A stretch of 64,000 nucleotides of DNA from Nostoc sp. JL33 (GCF_017114985.1 NZ_JABXKP010000008.1:62001-126000); one strand, 5' to 3'. Positions 37,781 to 47,735 are shown, numbered from the stretch's first letter. The notes: generated from the letters alone by a model not told the origin. Numbers and translations: made by a program.

Positions 37781-38010
37781 TTAGCGGTAGCGGGCTGTTT
37801 CGACACGATTCAAAAATTCGCCCAAGATTTGTAAGAATCGTTCTGTCTCTTCCAAATGAGGCATATGTAAACTGTTTTCAAATAGTACCCACTCAGAGCC
37901 GGAAATACCCCGGTGAATTGTTTCAACACAAGTGGGCGTAACTGTTCGGGTTCCCACCTTAGTTGCGTCTGGGCTAACGTGTTCACCATTTGTCACAATA
38001 AGAAGACGGT
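37781..38010 (-). pseudogene. C-terminal remnant of an alpha/beta hydrolase (proline iminopeptidase-like)
   Basis: The minus-strand frame reads [19 protein letters not shown], then ETIHRGISGSEWVLFENSLH and MPHLEETERFLQILGEFL. This is the typical final third of a proline-iminopeptidase-like hydrolase, with its Asp/Glu and catalytic His (SLHMPH). The part upstream of about 38010 does not continue the fold and overlaps grpE on the other strand, so the N-terminal two thirds with the nucleophile Ser are gone. Confidence 0.65.
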
Positions 38011-38127
38011 GACATGACTTCCAGGAGCTTGTCGGCAAAAAATCAGCCTCAGTGGCAAGTCGTGGATGACGACGGTTGCAAGCTGTGGAGATACACTGCC
38101 ATAAATAGCATCTGGAATGAGTGGACA

Positions 38128-38865
38128 ATGATGAATGAAAATAAACAGATAAACAATACAAGCCAGCAATTGGGTGAACCAACAGAGGTAAAGCAAGCAA
38201 TGAAGAGTGACTCCCCAGCCCAAATTAATTTCAATGAATCTGGTAGCGAGGTTACAGAGCAAGTGGCAGCCCAAACAAATGTATCGGGAGATACGGCTAC
38301 TTTCAATTCCGAAAATAGCGTCGCTGCAACCGAGAAAACCGCAGCTTTGGCAGAACTGACTCAACAAATCGAATCCCTAAAAACGCAACTAGAAGAGCGT
38401 AGTACTCAATATATGCGGATTGCCGCTGATTTTGAGAATTACCGGAAACGCACTAGCAAAGAAAAAGAAGAGCTAGAGGCGCAGATGAAGCGGAACACGA
38501 TTTTGGAATTGCTGCCAGTGGTCGATAATTTTGAGCGGGCGCGAGCGCACCTCAAACCGCAATCTGATGGCGAAATGACAATGCACAAAAGTTACCAAGG
38601 CGTTTACAAACAACTAGTAGATAGCCTGAAGCGCTTGGGTGTATCACCAATGCGTCCTGAAGGTGAAGAATTTGATCCTAACCTGCACGAAGCAGTAATG
38701 CGGGAACCTACGGATGAACATCCTGAAGGAAGAGTGTTAGAAGAGTTAGTGCGCGGATATTACTTGGGCGATCGCGTGCTGCGCCATGCAATGGTCAAAG
38801 TAGCTGCTCCCAAGGAAGATAGCCCTACTGCACCAGAAGATCAGTCGAGTCAAGCCTTCAGTTAA
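38128..38865 (+). CDS. grpE: Nucleotide exchange factor GrpE
   Basis: 245 residues from ATG 38128 (the next codon is also ATG); earlier in-frame starts run through the hydrolase remnant and look unnatural. After an acidic, low-complexity N-terminus comes a long coiled coil (about 85-150; [19 protein letters not shown]) and the beta-wing head ([20 protein letters not shown], then [17 protein letters not shown]). GrpE releases ADP from DnaK. It stands 236 bp before dnaK, followed by dnaJ, the normal chaperone cluster. Confidence 0.94.
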   Translation: MMNENKQINNTSQQLGEPTEVKQAMKSDSPAQINFNESGSEVTEQVAAQTNVSGDTATFNSENSVAATEKTAALAELTQQIESLKTQLEERSTQYMRIAADFENYRKRTSKEKEELEAQMKRNTILELLPVVDNFERARAHLKPQSDGEMTMHKSYQGVYKQLVDSLKRLGVSPMRPEGEEFDPNLHEAVMREPTDEHPEGRVLEELVRGYYLGDRVLRHAMVKVAAPKEDSPTAPEDQSSQAFS

Positions 38866-39101
38866 GCTGTAGTCGCTCGCCTCGCTGACCCAAAGTGCCT
38901 GGGTTCTAGCAAGGACGAGCATCGCGTACCTAAAACTTGGACAAGGCTTTGGGTAACAACAACACTCTCTGTGTTTCAACTTCTGACGTTGCTACCAGCA
39001 ACAGGGGTTCCACAGAGGTTATCCCCTAGCCTTGGTTCATAGCAAAAAAGTTAGCCCGCGATACATTACAGTAGAAAGACTCAGTAAAAATACTGCTAAA
39101 T

Positions 39102-41060
39102 ATGGGAAAAGTTATTGGGATCGACTTAGGCACTACTAACAGTTGCGTCGCAGTTTTGGAAGGCGGTCAACCACTTGTGATCGCCAGTTCCGAAGGTGGA
39201 CGAACTACTCCAAGTATTGTGGGATTTGGGAAGAGTGGCGATCGCTTGGTTGGTCAATTGGCAAAGCGCCAAGCCGTAACCAATGCCGAAAACACAATTT
39301 ACAGTATTAAACGATTCATCGGGCGGCGTTGGGAAGACACTGAAACAGAACGCGATCGTGTTCCCTACAACTGTGTCAAAGGACGAGATGATACTGTTGA
39401 TGTCCAAATTCGCTCAAAGAATTACACGCCACAAGAACTATCCGCGATGATCCTGCAAAAGCTCAAGCAGGATGCGGAAAACTTCTTGGGTGAGGAAGTC
39501 ACTCAGGCAGTGATCACCGTACCAGCATATTTCACAGATGCCCAAAGACAAGCAACTAAAGATGCTGGCACGATTGCTGGACTAGAAGTCCTGCGAATCA
39601 TCAACGAACCAACAGCTGCGGCTTTAGCTTTCGGATTGGAAAAGCAAGACCAAGAGCAGCTAATTTTAGTATTTGACTTGGGAGGCGGTACCTTCGACGT
39701 ATCGATCCTGCAACTTGGGGATGGCGTTTTTGAAGTTAAGGCGACTTGTGGTAACAACCATTTGGGTGGAGACGACTTTGATAATGCGATCGTGCTTTGG
39801 ATGATGGAACGCTTCCAGCAAGAGGAAAAAATCAGCCTTTCCCAAGATAAGATGGCACTGCAACGCCTGCGGGAAGCAGCAGAAAAGGCAAAAATCGAAC
39901 TCTCTAGCATGGTGAATACCTCCATCAACTTGCCGTTTATCACGGCTGATGACACCGGCCCAAAGCATCTAGAGATGGAACTCAGCCGCTCTAAATTTGA
40001 AGAACTCGCAGGGAAACTAATTGAAGCGACCATCGAACCAATGATTCAAGCGCTCAAAGATGCGGATCTCAAACCACCAGCCATAGATCGGATTATTTTG
40101 GTAGGTGGTTCTACCCGTATTCCCGCAGTTCAAAACGCGCTAATTAAGTTTTTTAATGGCAAAGCCCCCGATCGCTCCATCAACCCTGACGAAGCCGTAG
40201 CATTGGGAGCAGCTATCCAAGCAGGTGTGTTGGGTGGCGAAGTCGATAATCTCTTACTATTGGATGTCACCCCTTTGTCCTTGGGAATTGAAACCTTGGG
40301 TGAAGTGTTCACCAAAATCATTGAACGCAACACCACAATTCCTACCAGTAGGTCACAAGTTTTTTCCACAGCAGTTGATGGGCAAACCTCAGTGGAAATT
40401 CACATCCTCCAAGGTGAACGGGCAATGTCACGAGATAACAAGAGTCTCGGCAAGTTTCTGCTAGCAGGAATTCCCCCATCTCCCCGTGGTGTACCGCAAA
40501 TTGAAGTATCCTTTGAAATCGATGTCAACGGCATCCTGAAGGTTTCTGCCCAAGACAAAGGTACAGGTAGAGAACAGAGTATCCGAATTACCAATACAGG
40601 TGGCTTGAGTACCAACGAAGTCGAACGGATGCGCCAAGAGGCCGAACTGTTTGCCGAAGAAGATAGGAAACGTAAAGAATTGGTTGATATCAAAAATCAA
40701 GCAGATAATCTGTTGTTTAGTTACGAATCCACCATCAAGGAGAATGGCAGCTTTATCGGCGAGCAGATGAAAACCTTGGCCAGTGAAAAAGTTTCACAAC
40801 TCCAAGCTGCCATGATTGACTCCAGTATTTCCACAGTGGAATTTAAGCAGCGCTTAGACGACTTCCAACAAACCCTGCTTGCAATTGGTGCTGATGTCTA
40901 CAATCGAGCTAACAGCCAAAGTGATGAGATTGAGGAGGCTTCAGCTAATCTCTTGACCCCAGAAATGGACTCACCAATGAATGGCACACTAATACCACAA
41001 TTCAACTTTGATTTTGACGAAGAAAGTACTGCACAGGCTGATTATGAGGCGATAGATTAG
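39102..41060 (+). CDS. dnaK: Chaperone DnaK (Hsp70)
   Basis: 652 residues. N-terminal ATPase signatures: [14 protein letters not shown] (5-18), [14 protein letters not shown] and [13 protein letters not shown]. The linker ([15 protein letters not shown]) and substrate-binding domain follow, with a helical lid. The C-terminal tail ends in QADYEAID rather than the EEVD-like end of the main Hsp70s, which suggests one of the several cyanobacterial DnaK paralogues. It folds proteins in the cytoplasm with DnaJ and GrpE, both encoded next to it. Confidence 0.95.
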   Translation: MGKVIGIDLGTTNSCVAVLEGGQPLVIASSEGGRTTPSIVGFGKSGDRLVGQLAKRQAVTNAENTIYSIKRFIGRRWEDTETERDRVPYNCVKGRDDTVDVQIRSKNYTPQELSAMILQKLKQDAENFLGEEVTQAVITVPAYFTDAQRQATKDAGTIAGLEVLRIINEPTAAALAFGLEKQDQEQLILVFDLGGGTFDVSILQLGDGVFEVKATCGNNHLGGDDFDNAIVLWMMERFQQEEKISLSQDKMALQRLREAAEKAKIELSSMVNTSINLPFITADDTGPKHLEMELSRSKFEELAGKLIEATIEPMIQALKDADLKPPAIDRIILVGGSTRIPAVQNALIKFFNGKAPDRSINPDEAVALGAAIQAGVLGGEVDNLLLLDVTPLSLGIETLGEVFTKIIERNTTIPTSRSQVFSTAVDGQTSVEIHILQGERAMSRDNKSLGKFLLAGIPPSPRGVPQIEVSFEIDVNGILKVSAQDKGTGREQSIRITNTGGLSTNEVERMRQEAELFAEEDRKRKELVDIKNQADNLLFSYESTIKENGSFIGEQMKTLASEKVSQLQAAMIDSSISTVEFKQRLDDFQQTLLAIGADVYNRANSQSDEIEEASANLLTPEMDSPMNGTLIPQFNFDFDEESTAQADYEAID

Positions 41061-41779
41061 GGATTGGGCAATTCAATGCAAGGATTTTGGATTTTAGATT
41101 TTGGATTAAATTTCAATTCTTTAATCCAAAATCTAAAATCTAAAATTCTTACTCCCCATTACCCCTTATCCCTTATCCCCAGAGGGGGCCCCACCTTCCC
41201 TTATCCCCATAGGGGGGCCCCACCTTCCCCACTTTTCACTCCCCATCTAATATAAATATATTGATTAGAAATTTTGCGAAGTTTCACAAGACCCCGGCGG
41301 TTTGCTAGATTGTAGAAGCAAATTACTTTGGGCTAGGCAGTGTGCCAGTTCAAATGCACTTCCATTGCATATGGGTGGTTTTCCACACCTAATGGTGCGG
41401 CTAGCCCCTCTGGTTGATGGGCGGGGTTTTCCTCTGCTACGTAGCACAATTGTAAAAGAGACAGCCGACTCGGCAGTGAGAAGTCTGAGCAGAGGCTTAC
41501 AACCAGCTCCTAACTTCTATAGCTTTTGTCGTCTTGCACGAGGAAAGCAGCTGTTGCTCAAGATTGGTTGGTGATTTTTGTAAAAGGTAAAGGGTAAAAT
41601 CAGTTATTAACAAAAATTAATTTTATCTTCTGCCTGACCTCCGGCAAGCCGCCCTCTGAAGGACACTGCGTTGCTCTTCCAGAGCTTTAGGCATAACGCC
41701 TTCCCGTAGGGTAGCAAGTGACCGTGAGTAGCGTTCTACTGCCTTCTGCTTTCTTCCTTCTAACTTTTACCTTTGCTAT
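41061..41779. other. Long dnaK-dnaJ spacer with repeats and a structured stretch
   Basis: 719 bp. 41075-41150: inverted ttggattttagatt-type repeats. 41165-41230: two direct copies of a gggggccccaccttccc unit. 41330-41495: nested inverted repeats (separate entry). 41630-41725: palindromic dispersed repeats including cttcccgtagggtagcaag. Open frames here have no family features. Confidence 0.55.
41330..41495 (+). ncRNA. Candidate structured RNA between dnaK and dnaJ
   Basis: GGGCTAG (41330-41336) pairs perfectly with CTAGCCC (41401-41407), with nested GTGTG/CACAC and ATGCA/TGCAT inside. A second helix CCTCTGCT (41431-41438)/AGCAGAGG (41488-41495) encloses GCCG-ACT-CGGC. I do not match it to a known RNA. 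It could be an untranslated leader, a small RNA or simply old repeats. Confidence 0.3.
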
Positions 41780-42910
41780 ATGGCCCGCGACTATTATGAA
41801 ATCCTGGGTGTCTCTCGTGACACCGACAAAGAAGAAATCAAACAAGCCTATCGCCGTTTAGCCCGGAAGTATCACCCAGATGTGAACAAAGAACCGGGGG
41901 CGGAGGATCGCTTTAAAGAAATTAACCGCGCTTATGAGGTACTCTCGGAACCAGAAACTCGCGCTCGTTACGATCGCTTTGGGCCAGAGGGTGTGTCAGG
42001 TGCTGCTGGCGCGGGCTTCCAAGATGTCGGCGATATGGGCGGTTTTGCCGATATCTTTGAAAGCATTTTTAGTGGCTTTGCTGGCGGTATGGGAAGTCCC
42101 ACGCAGCAAAGACGGCGCAGTGGGCCTGCCAGAGGCGATGACCTGCGGTTAGACCTGAAGTTAGACTTTCGGGAAGCGGTATTTGGCGGTGAAAAAGAAA
42201 TTCGCATTTCCCATCTAGAAAATTGTGAAGTCTGTAGCGGTTCTGGTGCTAAACCTGGAACCCGCCCTCGGACTTGTTCGACTTGTACCGGATCGGGTCA
42301 AGTACGCCGTGTCACTAGAACACCCTTTGGCAGTTTCACTCAAGTCTCGACTTGTCCCACCTGTAATGGAACAGGGATGGTAATTGAAGATAAGTGTGAC
42401 GCGTGTGATGGTAAGGGCGCAAATCAAGTCACCAAGAAACTCAAAATTACCATTCCGGCTGGAGTGGATAATGGCACTCGCTTACGGATTTCTAGTGAAG
42501 GAGATGCTGGTCAACGTAGTGGCCCTCCTGGGGATTTGTACGTTTACTTGTTTGTGAATGAGGACGAGGAATTCCAACGGGATGGTATTAATATTCTCTC
42601 GGAAATCAAAGTTAGCTACCTGCAAGCGATTTTAGGTTGTCGGTTAGAGGTAGATACGGTAGATGGGCCGGTGGAACTGATTATTCCAGCTGGAACCCAG
42701 CCCAATACGGTGATGAAGTTGGAAAATCGCGGCGTACCCCGTTTGGGTAATCCCGTCAGTCGTGGGGATCATATGCTGAACGTATTAATTGATATTCCTA
42801 ACAAAGTCACCCCAGAGGAGAGGGAACTGTTGGAGAAGCTGGCTAAAATTAAGGGAGATCGCACTGGTAAAGGTGGTCTAGAAGGATTCTTGGGAAATCT
42901 ATTTAAGTGA
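41780..42910 (+). CDS. dnaJ: Chaperone DnaJ (type I)
   Basis: 376 residues. J domain at 1-68 with the essential HPD (KYHPDVN), a Gly/Phe-rich linker (70-112), and four zinc repeats: [24 protein letters not shown] and CDACDGKG (about 150-220). The C-terminal substrate domain follows ([15 protein letters not shown]). It delivers clients to DnaK and stimulates its ATPase. Its stop overlaps the TusA-like start by 4 bp, linking chaperone and the two downstream genes in one operon. Confidence 0.95.
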   Translation: MARDYYEILGVSRDTDKEEIKQAYRRLARKYHPDVNKEPGAEDRFKEINRAYEVLSEPETRARYDRFGPEGVSGAAGAGFQDVGDMGGFADIFESIFSGFAGGMGSPTQQRRRSGPARGDDLRLDLKLDFREAVFGGEKEIRISHLENCEVCSGSGAKPGTRPRTCSTCTGSGQVRRVTRTPFGSFTQVSTCPTCNGTGMVIEDKCDACDGKGANQVTKKLKITIPAGVDNGTRLRISSEGDAGQRSGPPGDLYVYLFVNEDEEFQRDGINILSEIKVSYLQAILGCRLEVDTVDGPVELIIPAGTQPNTVMKLENRGVPRLGNPVSRGDHMLNVLIDIPNKVTPEERELLEKLAKIKGDRTGKGGLEGFLGNLFK

Positions 42911-43167
42911 TGAAGCCCTCTTCTGTTTTAACTCCTGATGCTCAACTGGATTTACGCGGCACCCCTTGCCCAATTAATTTCGTGCGGACAAAACTACGTC
43001 TGGAGAAAATGCCATTGGGAGGTTTGCTAGAAGTTTGGCTAGACCCAGGTGAGCCAATTGAGCAAGTTCCTGATAGTCTGACAATGGCAGGTTATCAGGT
43101 GGAACAAATTACAGACTGCACTAGTTATTTTTCTCTGTTAGTGCGCCGTCCAGTTGCTGACCAATGA
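42907..43167 (+). CDS. TusA/SirA-like sulfur carrier family protein
   Basis: 86 residues. The family motif [19 protein letters not shown] near residues 14-32 contains the CPxP-type active Cys (CPI here instead of CPxP exactly), followed by [18 protein letters not shown]. Such proteins pass persulfide sulfur or act in metal/redox delivery. Overlaps of 4 bp with dnaJ before and rsgA after show tight translational coupling. This order suggests a housekeeping role in protein or ribosome assembly, but the cargo is unknown. Confidence 0.85.
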   Translation: MMKPSSVLTPDAQLDLRGTPCPINFVRTKLRLEKMPLGGLLEVWLDPGEPIEQVPDSLTMAGYQVEQITDCTSYFSLLVRRPVADQ

Positions 43168-44273
43168 CAGGGGAAAATTTTGCCGCAACTGGACAGTTAT
43201 TGGGTACGGTAGTTGCTGTACAGGCTAATTTTTACCGAGTACAGCTGGATCAAGAGGATGGGGAGATAAGGGAGATGGGGGAGCAAAATCCTCCTCATCT
43301 TCCTTATCCCCCCCTCCTGCTTTGTACCCGGAGAACACGCCTGAAAAAAATCGGGCAACAGGTGATGGTAGGCGATCGCGTTGTGGTAGAAGAGCCAGAT
43401 TGGGCTGGGGGACGCGGAGCGATCTCTGAAGTTTTACCCCGCCAAAGTGAATTAGATCGTCCAGCGATCGCTAATGTCAACCAAATCCTCTTAGTATTTG
43501 CTGTTGCCGATCCGCCTTTAGAACCTTATCAACTGAGTCGGTTTCTAATTAAAGCTGAGTCTACTGGCTTGGATGTACTTTTATGCTTGAATAAAAGTGA
43601 TTTAATTTCACCGCAAGAACAGCAACAAGTTAGCGATCGCCTACTTGGTTGGGGCTATGAACCGATATTTATCAGCGTCAAAGATGGTATAAATACCGAC
43701 CAAGCAGCCAGATATTTGAGCAATAAAATTACCGTAATCGCTGGGCCTTCCGGCGTTGGCAAATCCAGCTTGATCAATTCGCTGATTGATTCTGCCAAGC
43801 TGCGAGTGGGAGAAGTTTCTGGCAAACTGGCTCGTGGTCGTCATACCACTCGCCATATAGAATTATTTGAGTTACCTAGCGGTGGTTTGCTTGCAGACAC
43901 CCCCGGTTTTAATCAGCCTGACATGGATTGTAACCCAGAAGAATTAATCCATTATTTCCCAGAAGCAAGAAAGCGGCTAGCAGTTGCTAGCTGTCGGTTT
44001 AGTGATTGTCTGCATCGAGACGAGCCTGAGTGTGTGGTGCGGGGAGACTGGGAACGATATGAACATTATTTAGAATTTTTGGACGCTGCGATCGCTCATC
44101 AAACCCAGCTGCACCAACAAGCTGATCCTGAATCTACCATGAAGTTAAAAAGCAAAAGCAAAGGCAAAGGGCAGAGTCAATACGAACCCAAGTTAGAAAG
44201 TAAAAAATATCGCCGGATTTCCCGAAAGACTCAGTTACAGGACTTGCAGGAATTATATCGGGATGAAGAATAA
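43164..44273 (+). CDS. rsgA: Ribosome small subunit-dependent GTPase RsgA
   Basis: 369 residues. Circularly permuted GTPase: LNKSDL (G4) precedes the P-loop AGPSGVGKSSLIN (G1) and DTPG (G3). A C-terminal zinc site follows (CRFSDCLHRDEPEC) and an N-terminal OB fold precedes. It matures the 30S subunit and releases late assembly factors. Odd feature: about 20 residues (DGEIREMGEQNPPHLPYPPL) are inserted in the OB fold, encoded by a short tandem-repeat sequence at 43254-43316 otherwise found between genes. The C-terminal tail is rich in Lys and may bind rRNA. Third gene of the dnaJ operon. Confidence 0.93.
   Translation: MTGENFAATGQLLGTVVAVQANFYRVQLDQEDGEIREMGEQNPPHLPYPPLLLCTRRTRLKKIGQQVMVGDRVVVEEPDWAGGRGAISEVLPRQSELDRPAIANVNQILLVFAVADPPLEPYQLSRFLIKAESTGLDVLLCLNKSDLISPQEQQQVSDRLLGWGYEPIFISVKDGINTDQAARYLSNKITVIAGPSGVGKSSLINSLIDSAKLRVGEVSGKLARGRHTTRHIELFELPSGGLLADTPGFNQPDMDCNPEELIHYFPEARKRLAVASCRFSDCLHRDEPECVVRGDWERYEHYLEFLDAAIAHQTQLHQQADPESTMKLKSKSKGKGQSQYEPKLESKKYRRISRKTQLQDLQELYRDEE
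43254..43316 (+). repeat. Short repeat inserted in frame in rsgA
   Basis: gggagataagggagatgggg followed by its rough complement cttatcccccc. The same gggagataag heptamer-type repeat fills the spacer at 35295-35315. It adds about 20 codons without a frameshift. Confidence 0.65.
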
Positions 44274-44301
44274 GGGATTTCCAACAAATAAATTATCTAA
44301 T

Positions 44302-44364
44302 CTTGTGGGGTGGACATCTTGTCCGCCTTTGACTATGGGCGGGCTTTTCGGCCCACCCCACAAG
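44302..44364 (+). terminator. Long hairpin after rsgA
   Basis: 12-bp inverted repeat CTTGTGGGGTGG/CCACCCCACAAG enclosing a second pair (GTCCGCC region with GGCGGGC). It could end the dnaJ-tusA-rsgA transcript, though no U-run follows; it is also a known type of dispersed repeat. Confidence 0.45.
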
Positions 44365-44409
44365 AAGTAGGTCACGATAGCATGGATACAAATAGAAAAA
44401 CTATCTTCT

Positions 44410-45216
44410 ATGTCTCAGCCCCTTGCTACCACCCCTAGTTTACAAGCTGTCACTGAGAGTATAATTTTCCCACCAGGTGATATCTATAGTGACGAACCCC
44501 CGTTGGAATCTGACTTACACCGCGAACAAATTGATTTACTTATCCGCTTGATTAAGTGGTGGTGGCGCGATCGTCAGGATTTTTATGCTACCGGCAACCT
44601 GACTATTTATTTCAGTACGGCAGTCGCCTCAACGGGGGGAACCCCCGCACAGCGCTGCCTCCCTAACCAGAAAAAATCAGAAGAATTTCGAGGCCCTGAT
44701 TTCTTTGTGGTTTTAGATACAGAAAAAAAAGACCGCAAAAGCTGGGTTGTGTGGCAAGAAGACGGCAAATATCCCAATGTGATTATTGAGATGTTATCTG
44801 ATTCCACTGCCTCGGTTGATAAAGGTTTGAAAAAGCAAATTTACCAGAATACATTTCGCACTCCAGATTATTTCTGGTTTGACCCAAATAACCTAGAATT
44901 ACAGGGATTTCACATAGTTGATGGGCAATACCAAGAACTTGTACCCACTGAGTCAGGTTGGTTGTGGAGTCAGCAGCTAGATTTGTATTTAGGAGTTGAA
45001 TCTGGTAAATTACGTTTTTTTACCCCAGATGGGCATCTGGTAATCTTGCCAGAAGAAGAAGCAAACCAACAGTTGCAACAAGCAAATCAACAGTTACAGC
45101 AAACAAATCAACAGTTACAGCAAGCAAATCAACAACTCGAACAAGAACGTCAACGGGCTGCAATATTGGCAGAACGCTTGCGAGCCGCAGGTATTGATCC
45201 TGAGCAAATATTCTGA
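44410..45216 (+). CDS. Uma2 family (DUF820-type) PD-(D/E)xK nuclease-like protein
   Basis: 268 residues. The Uma2 core shows RGPDFFVVLD (about 97-106), PNVIIEMLSDST and a following Lys-rich helix (DKGLKKQIYQ), together forming the D...E-x-K-like site. About 16 residues (TAVASTGGTPAQRCLP) interrupt the strand before the core and come from a palindromic repeat at 44617-44665. The C-terminus has four 21-bp repeats giving QQLQQAN heptads, a predicted coiled coil. Members are very abundant in cyanobacteria; their biological role is not established. Confidence 0.85.
   Translation: MSQPLATTPSLQAVTESIIFPPGDIYSDEPPLESDLHREQIDLLIRLIKWWWRDRQDFYATGNLTIYFSTAVASTGGTPAQRCLPNQKKSEEFRGPDFFVVLDTEKKDRKSWVVWQEDGKYPNVIIEMLSDSTASVDKGLKKQIYQNTFRTPDYFWFDPNNLELQGFHIVDGQYQELVPTESGWLWSQQLDLYLGVESGKLRFFTPDGHLVILPEEEANQQLQQANQQLQQTNQQLQQANQQLEQERQRAAILAERLRAAGIDPEQIF
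44617..44665 (+). repeat. Palindromic repeat inserted in frame in a Uma2 gene
   Basis: ggcagtcgc ... gcgctgcc outer arms and gggggg/cccccg inner arms. Typical dispersed cyanobacterial palindrome; here it codes for extra residues within the Uma2 domain. Confidence 0.6.
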
Positions 45217-45260
45217 AAAATAGAATTTTATCTCTAAACTAGGCATGAAAAAATAGTGCT

Positions 45261-45830
45261 ATGAACCAAACAATATCCGATAAAGTCCGTTGGACAACCT
45301 CAGACTTAGAACTACTCCAAACTGACGAATGGAAGCGCTATGAAATTATTGATGGAGAACTATTTGTGACTAGAGCGCCTCACTGGAAACATCAGCGAAC
45401 TGCTGGTAATATTCATTTAGAATTAGAAATTTGGTCTCGTTCCAGTAAATTAGGTGAACCTATTACAACTCCCGGCATAATTTTTACAGATGCCGATAAT
45501 GTCATACCCGATGTAGTTTGGATTAGTCATGAGCGTTTAGCACAATTGCTAGATGATGAAGGGCATTTGAGAGGAGCGCCAGAACTGATTGTAGAAGTGC
45601 TTTCTCCTGGGACAACCAACGAACGTCGAGACCGAGAAGCCAAGCTTAAACTATACTCATCCACAGGAGTGCAAGAATATTGGATTGCAAATTGGCAATT
45701 ACAGCAGCTAGAAATTTATCGCAGAGAAGCTGCCCAATTAAAACTGATTGCAACCTTGCTGGCTGATGACGAAATCACATCACCACTGTTACCAGGTTTT
45801 GGCGTTCGAGTTCAGCATTTTTTTGGATAA
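45261..45830 (+). CDS. Uma2 family (DUF820-type) nuclease-like protein
   Basis: 189 residues, complete minimal Uma2 domain: YEIIDGELFVTRAPHWKHQR, then VIPDVVWIS (catalytic Asp), LIVEVLSPGT (Glu) and RDREAKLKLYSSTGVQEYW (Lys). It follows the first Uma2 gene by 44 bp on the same strand but is a different subtype without coiled coil. The pair is likely tandem neighbours rather than recent duplicates. Role unknown; nuclease fold inferred from motifs. Confidence 0.87.
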   Translation: MNQTISDKVRWTTSDLELLQTDEWKRYEIIDGELFVTRAPHWKHQRTAGNIHLELEIWSRSSKLGEPITTPGIIFTDADNVIPDVVWISHERLAQLLDDEGHLRGAPELIVEVLSPGTTNERRDREAKLKLYSSTGVQEYWIANWQLQQLEIYRREAAQLKLIATLLADDEITSPLLPGFGVRVQHFFG

Positions 45831-45833
45831 TTC

Positions 45834-45866
45834 TGGCGTAGGCGTAGCCCGCCGTAGGCATCGCTG
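45834..45866. repeat. Dispersed palindromic repeat (ggcgtagcccgccgtaggc)
   Basis: Short palindrome just after the second Uma2 gene. Related sequences occur at 37588-37600 and, disrupting the cupin gene, at 49591-49620. The remaining spacer to 46113 holds the GH57 promoter. Confidence 0.55.
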
Positions 45867-46113
45867 ATCAAAAAATAGTAGGGGTAATCATAGACGTCAC
45901 GAAATGAACTTGATCAACATAGAGATAAAAGGGTCAAATCTACAAATTGATTTGGTTAGAGATGAACAGTTAACATGAAGCAGCAGCTTAAGCGTTCCTT
46001 TCATGTGAAAAGTTGACACTCGTATCTTCACGATCCCCATAAAGTCTTAAAATATTGTTAATTTCTGCCCAACCTCTCGACCTTCAACTTACAAGTATCA
46101 CCCCAAAATCACT

Positions 46114-47703
46114 ATGGCTATCGGCTACGTCGCGCTTGTACTCCACGCACATCTGCCCTTCGTTCGTCACCCGGAAAGTGACTACGTGCTGGAGGAAGAA
46201 TGGCTCTATGAAGCCATCACAGAAACCTACATCCCCCTATTGAAAGTATTTGAAGGCTTAAAGCGAGACGGTATCGACTTTAAAATCACGATGAGTATGA
46301 CACCACCTCTAGTGTCGATGCTTCGTGACCCTCTGCTGCAAGAACGCTATGACGCACACTTAGCTCAACTAGAACAACTTATACAACTAGAAGCAGAACA
46401 TAATGTCAATAACGGACATCTTCGTTATTTAGCCGAACATTACGCTACTGAGTTTAAGGAAGCGCGTCAGCTATGGGAACGCTACAAAGGTGATTTGGTG
46501 ACAGCTTTTAAGCAGTTCCAAGACAGTAACAACCTGGAAATCATCACTTGCGGCGCTACCCACGGCTATTTGCCGTTGATGAAAATGTATCCAGAAGCAG
46601 TGTGGGCGCAAATTCAGGTAGCTTGCGAACATTACGAGCAGAATTTTGGACAAGCACCCAGAGGCATTTGGTTGCCTGAATGCGCCTACTATGAAGGTCT
46701 AGACCGGATGCTAGCTGATGCTGGGTTACGCTACTTCCTCACTGATGGGCATGGCATCCTTTACGCCCGTCCGCGTCCGCGCTTTGGCACTTATGCCCCA
46801 ATTTATACAGAAACTGGTGTTGCTGTCTTTGGTCGAGATCATGAATCTTCCCAACAGGTATGGTCTTCTGAGGTGGGCTATCCTGGGGCGGCGGAATATC
46901 GGGAATTTTACAAAGATTTGGGCTGGGAAGCAGAATATGAGTACATCAAACCCTACATCATGCCCAATGGCCAGCGAAAAAATACGGGCATTAAGTATCA
47001 CAAAATTACTGGACGCGGCTTAGGACTGTCAGATAAGGCACTCTACGATCCTTATTGGGCTAAGGAAAAGGCAGCAGAACACGCTGCTAACTTTATGTAT
47101 AACCGAGAGCAGCAATCTGAGCATCTCCATGCTTTAATGGGGCGATCGCCAATTATCGTTTCGCCTTACGACGCAGAGTTATTTGGACATTGGTGGTATG
47201 AAGGCCCTTGGTTCATCGATTACCTATTCCGCAAGTCGTGGTATGACCAAGGAACCTATGCAATGACCCATTTAGCAGACTATTTGCGAGAGCAGCCAAA
47301 TCAGCAAGTCTGTCGTCCTTCGCAGTCGAGTTGGGGTTTCAAGGGTTTCCACGAATATTGGTTGAATGAAACGAATGCGTGGATTTACCCCCATTTGCAC
47401 AAAGCCGCAGAACGCATGATTGAAATCTCGCACCTGGAACCAGAGGATGAATTGGGGTGGAGAGCATTGAACCAAGCGGCGCGGGAATTGTTATTAGCAC
47501 AATCTTCTGACTGGGCATTTATTATGCGGACGGGAACAATGGTACCCTATGCAGTTAGACGGACGCGATCGCACCTGATGCGGTTCAATAAGCTCTACGA
47601 AGACGTTAAAATCGGCAAAATTGACAGTGGTTGGCTAGAAAAAGTCGAGTTAATGGACAATATCTTCCCGGAAATCAACTATCGCGTCTACCGTCCGTTA
47701 TAG
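46114..47703 (+). CDS. Glycoside hydrolase family 57, 1,4-alpha-glucan branching enzyme type
   Basis: 529 residues. The GH57 barrel begins GYVALVLHAHLPFVRHPE. The nucleophile Glu lies in GIWLPECAYY (about 188-197) and the acid/base Asp in SPYDAELFGHWWYEGPWF (about 350-367). A C-terminal helical domain (EDELGWRALNQAARELLLAQ) is typical of the branching enzyme subfamily. It introduces alpha-1,6 branches into glycogen in the cytoplasm; some relatives are amylases. Monocistronic; a hairpin follows at 47719-47735. Confidence 0.9.
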   Translation: MAIGYVALVLHAHLPFVRHPESDYVLEEEWLYEAITETYIPLLKVFEGLKRDGIDFKITMSMTPPLVSMLRDPLLQERYDAHLAQLEQLIQLEAEHNVNNGHLRYLAEHYATEFKEARQLWERYKGDLVTAFKQFQDSNNLEIITCGATHGYLPLMKMYPEAVWAQIQVACEHYEQNFGQAPRGIWLPECAYYEGLDRMLADAGLRYFLTDGHGILYARPRPRFGTYAPIYTETGVAVFGRDHESSQQVWSSEVGYPGAAEYREFYKDLGWEAEYEYIKPYIMPNGQRKNTGIKYHKITGRGLGLSDKALYDPYWAKEKAAEHAANFMYNREQQSEHLHALMGRSPIIVSPYDAELFGHWWYEGPWFIDYLFRKSWYDQGTYAMTHLADYLREQPNQQVCRPSQSSWGFKGFHEYWLNETNAWIYPHLHKAAERMIEISHLEPEDELGWRALNQAARELLLAQSSDWAFIMRTGTMVPYAVRRTRSHLMRFNKLYEDVKIGKIDSGWLEKVELMDNIFPEINYRVYRPL

Positions 47704-47718
47704 TTTCACAAAAAGTAG

Positions 47719-47735
47719 GGTGGGCAATGCCCACC
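47719..47735. terminator. Hairpin after the GH57 gene
   Basis: Perfect GGTGGGC-AAT-GCCCACC between convergent genes; no clear U-run, so possibly a bidirectional transcript end. Confidence 0.45.

Noticed and set aside
37993-38367. Minus-strand frame overlapping the grpE 5' end
   Set aside because: Antisense to grpE, with no recognisable motif.
41302-41574. 90-codon frame between dnaK and dnaJ
   Set aside because: Composition is not protein-like and the region is dominated by inverted repeats; listed as a structured stretch instead.
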